Below, piece by piece: positions 17,426 to 24,967 of a stretch of 64,000 nucleotides of DNA; the stretch's first letter is position 1, and every line of letters begins with the position of its first letter. Location of the stretch: positions 4,278,001 through 4,342,000 of the forward strand of contig OY759970.1 of the NCBI GenBank assembly GCA_963662965.1, in the 5' to 3' direction. Both the position numbers and the translations under genes were made by a program. The notes under the pieces are model-generated. The model saw nothing but the letters and a program-made list of their open reading frames with translations, was not told the origin of the DNA and made no database searches. Source of the stretch: DTWD01 sp963662965. GTDB taxonomy: Bacteria > Acidobacteriota > Vicinamibacteria > Vicinamibacterales > UBA8438.

Positions 17426-17454
17426 TTGACTCGCAGAACCTTTACTAATAGGCT
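17426..17454 (+). promoter_or_regulatory. Sigma-70-type promoter of module B
   Basis: TTGACT (17426-17431) and TAGGCT (17449-17454) are separated by exactly 17 bp, 54 bp before the ATG at 17508. The surrounding 100 bp is AT-rich compared with the window. This is the clearest two-box promoter seen, and it drives the DUF1592-DUF1552-ankyrin operon. Confidence 0.7.
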
Positions 17455-17507
17455 CAGCATACTGGGTATTTCATGAGCGTTCACTGCGCCGTGACGTAGG
17501 TGTAGCT

Positions 17508-19883
17508 ATGCTAGGCATGAGAGAACAGACCGTCGGGTTGGCACTGGCGGTCGTCGTCTGCGTCCACGGAAGTGCGTCGGCGCAGCAGCCGTCCTCACCC
17601 ACGTCGAGCCACCGTCAGCTCCTCGATCGCTACTGTGTGACCTGTCATAGCGACCGGCTCGAAACCGCCGGGTTGAGTCTGGAAACCATCGACGTGGGCA
17701 GCCCGGTCGAGCACCCCGAAATATGGGAAAAGGTCATCCGGAAGTTGCGCACCGGCACCATGCCGCCGCTTCCGCGCACGCCGCCGCCGGCCGAAGACCG
17801 CGCCGCCTTGCAGGTGTGGCTGGAAACCTCGCTCGACGAGGCGGCGGCGTCGAATCCATATCCGGGTCGCACCGAGACGCTGCGGCGCCTCAATCGCACG
17901 GAGTATCAGAACGCGATTCGTGATCTCCTGGCGCTCGACGTCGACGGGGCATCGCTCTTGCCGCCCGACGAGGCGGGCTACGGCTTCGACAACGTCAACG
18001 TCGGCGACCTGGCGCCGGCGTTGCTCGATCGCTACATCTCCGCGGCGCAGCGCATCAGCCGCCTCGCCATTGGGAACACGCTGACGTCGCTACAGAGCGA
18101 AGTGATTCGCGTGCCAGGCGACGTCACGCAAGAAGAGCATGTGCCGGGGCTGCCGATCGGCACACGCGGCGGCGTGTCTATGCCGTTCACCTTCGCGCAG
18201 GACGGCGAGTACGACATCCAGATCCGGCTCGCGCGCAACCGGAGCGGGTTCGTCGGCGGCTTGCGACAGCCGGGCGACCACACGTTGGAGCTTCTACTCG
18301 ACCGGACGCGTGTGGAGCTGTTTACGATCGAGAAACCGCCGGAGGGCGATGATCACTCGCTCGTTGACGCCCATCTAAAAATTCGGACCTTGGTGACGGC
18401 CGGTCCACACGACGTCGGCGTCACGTTTTTTAAGCGCTCCACGTCGCTGCTCGAAACCGAGCGCCAGCCGCTCCAGTCGCACTTCAACGAGACGCGTCAT
18501 CCCCGTCAGACGCCCGCCATCTACGAGATTTCGATCACCGGTCCCTACGACGCGGCGGGCGCCGACGACACGCCGAGCCGCCGCCGGCTCTTTGTCTGTC
18601 GGCCAGCCGCGCCGACGAAGGGAGACGAAGAGGGGTGCGCCCGCGAGATCCTCTCGACGCTGATGAGGCGCGCCTACCGTCGGCCGATCTCCGAGGACGA
18701 TGTGGCCGGGCCGATGGCCTTCTATCGCGAAGGCCGGTCCGAGGGTGATTTCGACGCCGGCATCGGAAACGCGCTGAGCGCCGTCCTGATGAACCCGTCC
18801 TTCTTGTTCCGGGTGGAGCTCGACCCGGTCCCGTCCGACCAAGTCGCGGCGGGCGCCGCGTACCGCATCAGCGACCTCGAGCTGGCGTCTCGTCTGTCGT
18901 TTTTCGTCTGGAGCAGCATCCCCGACGACGAGCTACTCGATGCGGCGATTCGGGGCGAGCTGAGCCAGCCAGACGAGCTCGAGCGGCAGACGCGGCGTCT
19001 GATCGCCGACCCGCGCTCCTACAACCTCGCGAGTAACTTTGCCGGACAGTGGCTCCGCCTGCGCAACCTCTCAGCGGTCAGCCCGAATGTGCGGCTGTAT
19101 CCGGACTTCGACGACAATCTGCGTCAGGCATTCCGCGAGGAAACGGAGCTGTTCGTCGACAGCGTGCTGCGCGCAGACCGGAGTGTGGTCGACCTGCTCC
19201 AAGCGAACTACACCTTTCTCAACGAGCGTCTCGCGAAGCACTACGGGATTCCGAACATTTACGGCAGCCGGTTACGGCGCGTGTCGCTCGGCGCCGACAG
19301 CAAGCGCGGCGGTCTGCTGCGTCACGGGAGCATCTTGTCGGTCACGTCATATGCGACCCGGACATCGCCGGTGATTCGTGGGGTGTGGGTCCTCGACAAT
19401 ATCTTCGGCGCGCCGCCGCCGCCGCCCCTGCCGAACGTGCCGTCGCTCGAAGAAAACGCCGTCGCCGCCAACCTTCCGATGCGGGAGCGGCTGGCTGCCC
19501 ATCGCACGAACCCGGTCTGCGCGAGCTGTCACCGGACAATCGACCCGGTCGGGTTCGCGCTGGAGAATTTCGACGCCGTCGGTCGCTGGCGCGATCACGA
19601 AGGGGACAACGGGCTGATGGACGCGTCGGGTCGGCTGCCGGGCGTCGGCGAATTCCAAGGGGTGGCTGGCCTCGAAGAGGGGTTGTTGAGCCGTCCGGAG
19701 CTGTTCGCCGGCACGCTGACCGAAAAGCTGCTGACGTTTGCGCTCGGACGCGGGGTCGAGTTCTACGATGCGCCTGCGGTCCGGAAGATTCTGCGTGAGG
19801 CCGAGCCGAATGGCTACCGCTTCTCGTCGCTCATTATCGGTATCGTGAAGAGCGTGCCGTTTCAGATGAGGAACTCCACATGA
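17508..19883 (+). CDS. DUF1592/DUF1587-family c-type haem protein, module B
   Basis: A 791-residue paralogue of the protein at 7971-10361, with the same domain order. The signal peptide is about 1-26. The haem motifs are C43-V-T-C46-H47 and C671-A-S-C674-H675, the second at the same residue number as in copy A. LRRLNRTEYQNAIRDLL marks DUF1587, MRRAYRRPI marks DUF1595, and the RTSPVIRGVW segment marks DUF1588. The stop overlaps the DUF1552 start as ATGA, so the two proteins are probably made in equal amounts. Function is unknown; a periplasmic redox role is inferred. Confidence 0.88.
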   Translation: MLGMREQTVGLALAVVVCVHGSASAQQPSSPTSSHRQLLDRYCVTCHSDRLETAGLSLETIDVGSPVEHPEIWEKVIRKLRTGTMPPLPRTPPPAEDRAALQVWLETSLDEAAASNPYPGRTETLRRLNRTEYQNAIRDLLALDVDGASLLPPDEAGYGFDNVNVGDLAPALLDRYISAAQRISRLAIGNTLTSLQSEVIRVPGDVTQEEHVPGLPIGTRGGVSMPFTFAQDGEYDIQIRLARNRSGFVGGLRQPGDHTLELLLDRTRVELFTIEKPPEGDDHSLVDAHLKIRTLVTAGPHDVGVTFFKRSTSLLETERQPLQSHFNETRHPRQTPAIYEISITGPYDAAGADDTPSRRRLFVCRPAAPTKGDEEGCAREILSTLMRRAYRRPISEDDVAGPMAFYREGRSEGDFDAGIGNALSAVLMNPSFLFRVELDPVPSDQVAAGAAYRISDLELASRLSFFVWSSIPDDELLDAAIRGELSQPDELERQTRRLIADPRSYNLASNFAGQWLRLRNLSAVSPNVRLYPDFDDNLRQAFREETELFVDSVLRADRSVVDLLQANYTFLNERLAKHYGIPNIYGSRLRRVSLGADSKRGGLLRHGSILSVTSYATRTSPVIRGVWVLDNIFGAPPPPPLPNVPSLEENAVAANLPMRERLAAHRTNPVCASCHRTIDPVGFALENFDAVGRWRDHEGDNGLMDASGRLPGVGEFQGVAGLEEGLLSRPELFAGTLTEKLLTFALGRGVEFYDAPAVRKILREAEPNGYRFSSLIIGIVKSVPFQMRNST

Positions 19884-21223
19884 TCATCACAAAAAAGGCC
19901 CTGCCGAGGCGCACATTCCTGAGGGGGCTCCAGGCCACGCTGGCGCTGCCGCTGCTCGACGCGATGATTCCCGCCGCCACGGCCCTCGCCAGAACGGCGG
20001 CCAAGCCGGTGCCGCGGCTCGGCTACGTGTTCGTCCCGATGGGGTGCCACCATGCCAAATGGATCCCCGAAGGGCAGGGCGTGCTGCGCGAACTGTCGCC
20101 GAGCCTCAGCCCGCTCGAGCCGGTGCGCGATCAGTTGACGGTCGTGACGAACCTCGAGTTGGAGCTCTCGTACCCAGGCACGCACGATACGTCGAACGCG
20201 GGCTTCTTGAGCGCGGCCTTCGCGAAGCACACGGAGAGCTCCGACTATCGCCTGGACACCACCGCCGACCAGCTTGCGGCCAAGCAGATCGGCCAAGAGA
20301 CGCAGCTTTCGTCGCTCCAGCTCTGCATGGACCTCGACCCACTCGCCGGGGTGTGCAACAACGGATACGCCTGCGTCTATCAGAACAGCCTTTCGTGGTC
20401 GTCACCGACGACCCCGCTGCCGTCCGAAGCGCATCCGCGGATGGTGTTCGAGCGCCTCTTCGGCGAGGGCGGGAGCCCCGAGGAGCGGCGCGCGGCGCTC
20501 AAGAGCCGGGCGAGTCTGCTCGACTCGTTCAGCGCCGACATCGCCAGCCTGAAGGGCGCGCTGGCGGCGAGCGACCGTGCCCGCGTCGACCAGTATCTCG
20601 ACAGCATCCGCGAGGTCGAGCGACAGATCCAGCAGGCCGAGCACGGGGCGCTGAATAACCCAGAGCCTGACCTGGAACGCCCGACCGGCGTTCCGGTGGC
20701 GTTCGTCGATCACGCACGGCTGATGTTCGACCTGCAAGCGCTGGCGCTGCAGGGCGATATCACGCGGGTCATCACGTTCCAGTTGACGCGCGAGCTCAAC
20801 AACCGAACCTATCCTGAGATCGGCGTCCCGGACCCGCATCATCCGACCAGTCACCACGGCAACGATCCGGAGAAGCTCGAGAAGATCGCGAAGATCAACA
20901 CGTATCACGTGTCGCTCTTCTCCGAGTTTCTGCAGAAGCTGGCCGTGACACCGGATGGCGACGGTTCGTTGCTGGACCACACGATCTACCTTTACGGCAG
21001 CGGTATCGGGAATCCGAGCATTCACGACCACGAGAACCTGCCGATCATCGTGATGGGCGGTGCAGGGTGCGGGATGAAGGGCGGACAGCACATCCGGTAC
21101 GCGGAGCAGACGCCGTTGGCGAATCTCCACCTGACGCTGCTCGATCGGGTCGGTGTGCATCTCGATGCGTTCGGGGATAGCAATGCGAAGGTCGAGCATC
21201 TGTTCGATGAGGTGACGGTCTAG
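19880..21223 (+). CDS. DUF1552 protein, module B
   Basis: A 447-residue paralogue of the protein at 10398-11729. It begins MIITKKALPRRTFLRGLQA, a twin-arginine-like export signal almost identical to copy A. Shared His/Asp-rich segments are PHHPTSHHGNDPEK and GDGSLLDHTIYLYG. Coupled to the DUF1592 gene by an ATGA overlap and followed after 18 bp by the ankyrin gene. The constant pairing with the haem protein suggests a two-component periplasmic complex, but no activity is established. Confidence 0.88.
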   Translation: MIITKKALPRRTFLRGLQATLALPLLDAMIPAATALARTAAKPVPRLGYVFVPMGCHHAKWIPEGQGVLRELSPSLSPLEPVRDQLTVVTNLELELSYPGTHDTSNAGFLSAAFAKHTESSDYRLDTTADQLAAKQIGQETQLSSLQLCMDLDPLAGVCNNGYACVYQNSLSWSSPTTPLPSEAHPRMVFERLFGEGGSPEERRAALKSRASLLDSFSADIASLKGALAASDRARVDQYLDSIREVERQIQQAEHGALNNPEPDLERPTGVPVAFVDHARLMFDLQALALQGDITRVITFQLTRELNNRTYPEIGVPDPHHPTSHHGNDPEKLEKIAKINTYHVSLFSEFLQKLAVTPDGDGSLLDHTIYLYGSGIGNPSIHDHENLPIIVMGGAGCGMKGGQHIRYAEQTPLANLHLTLLDRVGVHLDAFGDSNAKVEHLFDEVTV

Positions 21224-21241
21224 CGGGGGAGAGGACGGCCC

Positions 21242-22852
21242 ATGGATCTGAGACGTATCGCAATACTTTCCATCGGTGTACTCGGCCTGGTCTTCTCTCC
21301 GTCGGCGGCCGCCGCGGCGCCCGCGGCGGGAGACGCCACGGTAGCCGACGCGGCCGAGCACCGCAAAGGTCCGCTCGTTCGTGACTTGATCGACTCCGGG
21401 GCGGACGTCAACGCCACGCAGGTCGACGGCATGACCGCGCTCCACTGGGCGGTGTATCACGACGACGCCGTGACGGCGGAGTTGCTGGTGCGGTCCGGCG
21501 CCAACGTCGCCGCCGAGAACCGCTACGGCGTCACGGCAATTTCCCTGGCCGCGACCAACCGAAACGGCGCCCTCGTCAAGGTCCTCCTCGATGCCGGCGC
21601 CAACGCGGATACGACATTACGCGGCGGGGAAACCGTCCTCATGACGGCGTCCTACACCGGCAGCCTCGAAGCGGTGGAAGCGCTTCTGGCCAACAGCGCC
21701 GACCCGAACGCACGGGAGCACCGCGACCAGACGGCGTTGATGTGGGCGGCGGCCGAAGGGCACGCGCCAGTCGTCGAGGCGCTCATCGGGGCCGGGGCTG
21801 ACATCCACGCCTCGCTTCACTCCGGATTCACGCCGATGTTCTTCGCGGTGCGCGAGGGACGCATCGACGTGGTGCACCGGTTGCTCGAGGCCGGGATCGA
21901 TGTCAACGCGCCGCTTGAGCGAGTGAAGGACGGGCCCGACAAGGCGGTCAACAACGCGAGTTATCGGCCGGTCGACGAGGGCATGAGCCCGCTGATCATG
22001 GCGGTCAGGAACGGCCACTTCGAGCTGGCGGTCGCGCTGGTCGAAGCGGGCGCCGACCTGAACGACCAGCGGACCGGATTCAGCCCACTCCACACGGTGA
22101 GCTGGGTGCGGAAACCCGATGCCAGTGATCGGGGTGATCCGCCTCCGGTCGGGTCGGGCAACCTGACGAGCCTGCAGTTCGTTCGCAAGCTCGTCGCGCT
22201 GGGCGCCGACGTGAACCTCGGTCTGGAAGCGGCCGAAGCGCGCCCGCCGCATACGGCGTCGCGACTCGCGAGCGAAGGAGCCACCGCGTTTCTGATGGCG
22301 GCCGACCGGGGAGATGCCGCTTTCATGCGTCTCCTCATCGAGCTGGGCGCCGACCCGTTCCTGCCGAACGTCGAGTTTACGACGCCGCTGATGGCGGCTG
22401 CCGGTCTCGGCACGACGGCTCCCCTCGAAGAGGCGGGAACCGAGCCCGAAGCGTATGAGGCGGTGCAGCTGCTGTTCGAGCTCGGCGCCGATATCGACGC
22501 GGTCGACGAGAACGGTGACACGCCGATGCACGGTGCAGCGTATGGCACCTTCCCGACGGTAGTCGAGCTGCTGGCGGAGTACGGCGCCGACCCCCTTATC
22601 TGGAAAGAGAAGAACGAGCGCGGCCTGACGCCGCTCTTCATCGCCGAAGGCTACCGCGGCGGCGGCTTCAAGCTGTCACGGCCGACGACCGAGGCGATGC
22701 TGCGGATCATGGCCGCCGAGGGTCTGTCGACCGAAGGCGAACGGCCGGCGATCAGGGACATCTACGAAAAGAAACCCGAGCCGGAGCCCGAGCCGGAGAA
22801 ACCCGAGAAGCCCGAACAAGCGGCCAAGTCCAAGGTCTCGCAACAGCCATAG
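21242..22852 (+). CDS. Exported ankyrin-repeat protein, module B
   Basis: A 536-residue protein with a signal peptide (about 1-26) and roughly ten ankyrin repeats (GMTALHWAVYHDD, QTALMWAAAEGHA, SGFTPMFFAVREG, TTPLMAAAGLG). It ends in a Pro/Glu/Lys-rich tail from about residue 508. It parallels the ankyrin protein at 6388-7971, which lacks that tail. Here it is the last gene of the module, whereas in module A it is the first. It is likely a protein-binding partner of the DUF1592/DUF1552 pair in the periplasm. Confidence 0.86.
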   Translation: MDLRRIAILSIGVLGLVFSPSAAAAAPAAGDATVADAAEHRKGPLVRDLIDSGADVNATQVDGMTALHWAVYHDDAVTAELLVRSGANVAAENRYGVTAISLAATNRNGALVKVLLDAGANADTTLRGGETVLMTASYTGSLEAVEALLANSADPNAREHRDQTALMWAAAEGHAPVVEALIGAGADIHASLHSGFTPMFFAVREGRIDVVHRLLEAGIDVNAPLERVKDGPDKAVNNASYRPVDEGMSPLIMAVRNGHFELAVALVEAGADLNDQRTGFSPLHTVSWVRKPDASDRGDPPPVGSGNLTSLQFVRKLVALGADVNLGLEAAEARPPHTASRLASEGATAFLMAADRGDAAFMRLLIELGADPFLPNVEFTTPLMAAAGLGTTAPLEEAGTEPEAYEAVQLLFELGADIDAVDENGDTPMHGAAYGTFPTVVELLAEYGADPLIWKEKNERGLTPLFIAEGYRGGGFKLSRPTTEAMLRIMAAEGLSTEGERPAIRDIYEKKPEPEPEPEKPEKPEQAAKSKVSQQP

Positions 22853-22878
22853 CTAACATCCCTCGGACTCTGCTGCTG

Positions 22879-23508
22879 GTGCCGACCGAGATCGAGTGGC
22901 GGCACCTCGCCCGCCAGCCTCGATTCGGTCTCGACGTTCCGTGCGAGCTGTGTGGATTTGGTCCGGTCGCGGCCGCCGCGTGCGCCGCGAGTCTCATCGC
23001 GCGACATGAGCCGGACCGGGTCGTCTTGACCGGGATCGCCGGGACATTCGATTCGGCGGCGCTGCCGGTCGGAACGGCCGCCCTCTTCGACCGTGTGCAG
23101 ATGCATGGCGTTGGCGGCGGCGGCGCGTCCATGCTGGGCAGTGCGGTCGGGTTTCAGCAGTGGCCGGCAGATGGTCAGGGAAACGCCATCGGCGACGAGC
23201 TGAGGCTAGCCAGCCCCGTTCCGCCGGCTGCGGGTGCGCTCCTGACGTGCACAGCCGCCTCGGCATCGCCCGATGAAGCTCGGCTGCGACTGGCGCAGGT
23301 ACCCGGTGCCGCCGCCGAGGACATGGAGGGCTTCGCGGTCGCGCTGGGCTGCCGGCTTGCCGGTGTGCCCGTCGCAGTCGCGCGTGGGATCTCGAACGAG
23401 GTCGGAGACCGGGAGCACGATCGCTGGAAGATTCCCGAAGCGCTCGATGCGGCCTGGCTGATCGTCGCGGATCTGATCGGTCGACCGTCGTGGGAGACGG
23501 CGTCGTGA
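22879..23508 (+). CDS. mqnB: Futalosine hydrolase
   Basis: MqnB cleaves futalosine to dehypoxanthine futalosine and hypoxanthine in menaquinone synthesis. The nucleosidase fold shows VLTGIAGTFD and AAEDMEGFAVALG, with the catalytic-type Glu, and SNEVGDREHDRWKI. The usual first strand (LLLVPTEIEW) begins upstream of the annotated GTG at 22879, reading from CTG codons at 22870-22878 or an ATC at 22858. No ATG, GTG or TTG lies there, so the true start may be non-canonical, or a start was lost. It overlaps mqnD by 4 bp. Confidence 0.83.
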   Translation: MPTEIEWRHLARQPRFGLDVPCELCGFGPVAAAACAASLIARHEPDRVVLTGIAGTFDSAALPVGTAALFDRVQMHGVGGGGASMLGSAVGFQQWPADGQGNAIGDELRLASPVPPAAGALLTCTAASASPDEARLRLAQVPGAAAEDMEGFAVALGCRLAGVPVAVARGISNEVGDREHDRWKIPEALDAAWLIVADLIGRPSWETAS

Positions 23509-24362
23509 TCCCGATCCACCTCGGCATCTCGACCTGCCCGAACGATACGTTCGCGTTCCACGGCATTCTCGAACGACGCATCGATCTGCGCGGGCTCGAC
23601 TTCCGCGTCGAGCTGCTTGATGTGGAGGATCTGAACCGTCGTCTGTTCGCCGGTGACTTCGATGTGGCGAAGGCGAGTTTTCACGCCGCCTTGCGGCTGG
23701 CCCGCGACCTGGGCGTGCTGCCCGTCGGTTCGGCCCTCGGCTTCGGCGTCGGTCCGCTCCTGCTCGCCGGGCGTCCCCGCACCCATCCGCGCGATCCGGT
23801 GGCATCAGCCGAAGGCCCCCAGCCGGCGCGCGTGCTCTGCCCCGGGGAGCACACCACCGCGACACTCCTCTATCGGTTGTTCCACGCCGGCGAGGGCGAG
23901 CCGGAGCAAGTCGGCTTCGCCAAGATCATGCCGGCGCTCGCAGCTGGCACCGCCGACTTTGGTGTCTGCATCCACGAAGGTCGCTTCACCTGGCAGGATC
24001 ACAGCCTCGCCCTGGTCGAGGACCTCGGTGAGGTCTGGGAGCGGGCGACGTCGGCGCCGCTGCCGCTCGGCGGCATCCTGGCGCGTCACCGGCTCGGCCG
24101 CGAGCGGATCGCGACGGTGACCGCCGTTCTCAAGGACTCACTCGCCTACGGTCTGACCCACCGCGACGAGACCGCGCCGACCATGCGCCGCCACGCGCAG
24201 GAACTGGCCGACGACGTGCTGTTCAAGCACGTTGACCTCTACGTGAACGACTGGACCACCGAGCTGGGCGACACCGGCCGGGTCGCGCTCGAGATGCTGA
24301 GTCGTCAGGCGGCGACGGTCGGACTGTTGCCTCCCGGTATGCCTCCGCTGACGGTGTTCTGA
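23505..24362 (+). CDS. mqnD: 1,4-dihydroxy-6-naphthoate synthase
   Basis: A 285-residue enzyme that converts cyclic dehypoxanthine futalosine to 1,4-dihydroxy-6-naphthoate in the futalosine menaquinone pathway. The family N-terminus GISTCPNDTFAFHG is intact, and so is the conserved PGEHTTATLLYRLF and GVCIHEGRFTW. The GTG at 23505 overlaps the mqnB stop as GTGA. The other genes of the pathway (mqnA, mqnC) are not in the window. The pair implies menaquinone as respiratory quinone. Confidence 0.92.
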   Translation: MIPIHLGISTCPNDTFAFHGILERRIDLRGLDFRVELLDVEDLNRRLFAGDFDVAKASFHAALRLARDLGVLPVGSALGFGVGPLLLAGRPRTHPRDPVASAEGPQPARVLCPGEHTTATLLYRLFHAGEGEPEQVGFAKIMPALAAGTADFGVCIHEGRFTWQDHSLALVEDLGEVWERATSAPLPLGGILARHRLGRERIATVTAVLKDSLAYGLTHRDETAPTMRRHAQELADDVLFKHVDLYVNDWTTELGDTGRVALEMLSRQAATVGLLPPGMPPLTVF

Positions 24363-24487
24363 CCGCGGTCGTCGAATGCAGCGCGACTTTCACCACGGGC
24401 TCCTACAGCGTTTTGCACATTCGTGTCCTGCCTCTCGGTCGGCAGATGAGCAGGTTCGAACCGCATTACCGAGCGAGCGGCCCAGCA

Positions 24488-24583
24488 CTGGTCTCTCTCG
24501 GAATCCGCGTCGTCACGGCGGGCGAGGTGCCACTTTCAGGAGCCGCGTGGCGGTTCCTCCGACGGATTCCTCCGAGAGACCAG
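24488..24583 (+). repeat. Long imperfect inverted repeat
   Basis: The left arm (24488-24507) and right arm (24563-24583) share CTGGTCTCTC and GGAATCCG in inverted order, interrupted by a small bulge. Inside, GGTGCCAC and GTGGCGG can form a nested stem. It could be a structured RNA or a decayed mobile element. No flanking duplication is visible. Confidence 0.5.
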
Positions 24584-24900
24584 CCGCTGAGTCGCCCGAA
24601 CCTGCGATGGCCGCCGCCCTGAGGACCGGGCGGGTTCGAACGGACAGGCGCGCGGTCGCGGGGTGTCGCGGAGGATGCGATGAGGCCCGCCGACGTCCGC
24701 GGGTCAGAAAACTTTACCGAAGCCGCCAGCGGACGAGCCTGCGCCCTGTGATCCGTGCCGGTCGAGTCACCCCCGCTGCAGGTTGCAGTGGCACGCGCCG
24801 CCCCTGACCAGCTATTGCTCGCCGCGTCAGCAGTTCCGGGTGCGGTCGGAGGCGAAGTTTTCCGGCGGGCCGATCTGGCGTCCGGAGTGACGCCCCGTCC

Positions 24901-24964
24901 GTGGCTGCCGCACGTGTGCCGCGGGCATGACGCGCCCGCTACGCACAAACGAAATGCGCGTTAG
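24901..24964 (+). repeat. Repeat family B, copy 1
   Basis: About 62 bp beginning GTGGCTGCCGCACG and ending AACGAAATGCGC. Roughly four fifths of positions match the copy at 58409-58472. It lies directly downstream of the minus-strand PQQ gene's stop (24968). Confidence 0.7.
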
Positions 24965-24967
24965 CCG

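Larger units (their letters stand above)
24363..24967 (+). other. 605-bp stretch without a supported gene
   Basis: Open frames here have no recognisable protein character. The stretch holds an imperfect inverted repeat at 24488-24583, two isolated GGTTCGAA words (24453 and 24633) that do not fold into tRNAs, a distant pair of complementary GAAAACTT-type words near 24709 and 24854, and a repeat-B copy at its right end. It lies between mqnD and the convergent PQQ gene. Confidence 0.6.

Noticed and set aside
24488..24583. Glycine or cobalamin riboswitch in the inverted repeat
   Set aside because: The arms contain GAGAGACC-like words but not the rest of either aptamer's conserved core, and no gene follows on the same strand.
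24453..24640. Two GGTTCGAA words that look like tRNA T-loops
   Set aside because: The bases around each do not form a 5-bp T stem, and no acceptor, D or anticodon arm fits nearby.
24376..24807. 143-codon open frame in the intergenic region
   Set aside because: Composition is Arg/Ser/Pro-rich as in random GC-rich frames, with no domain, no ribosome site and overlapping alternatives in other frames.
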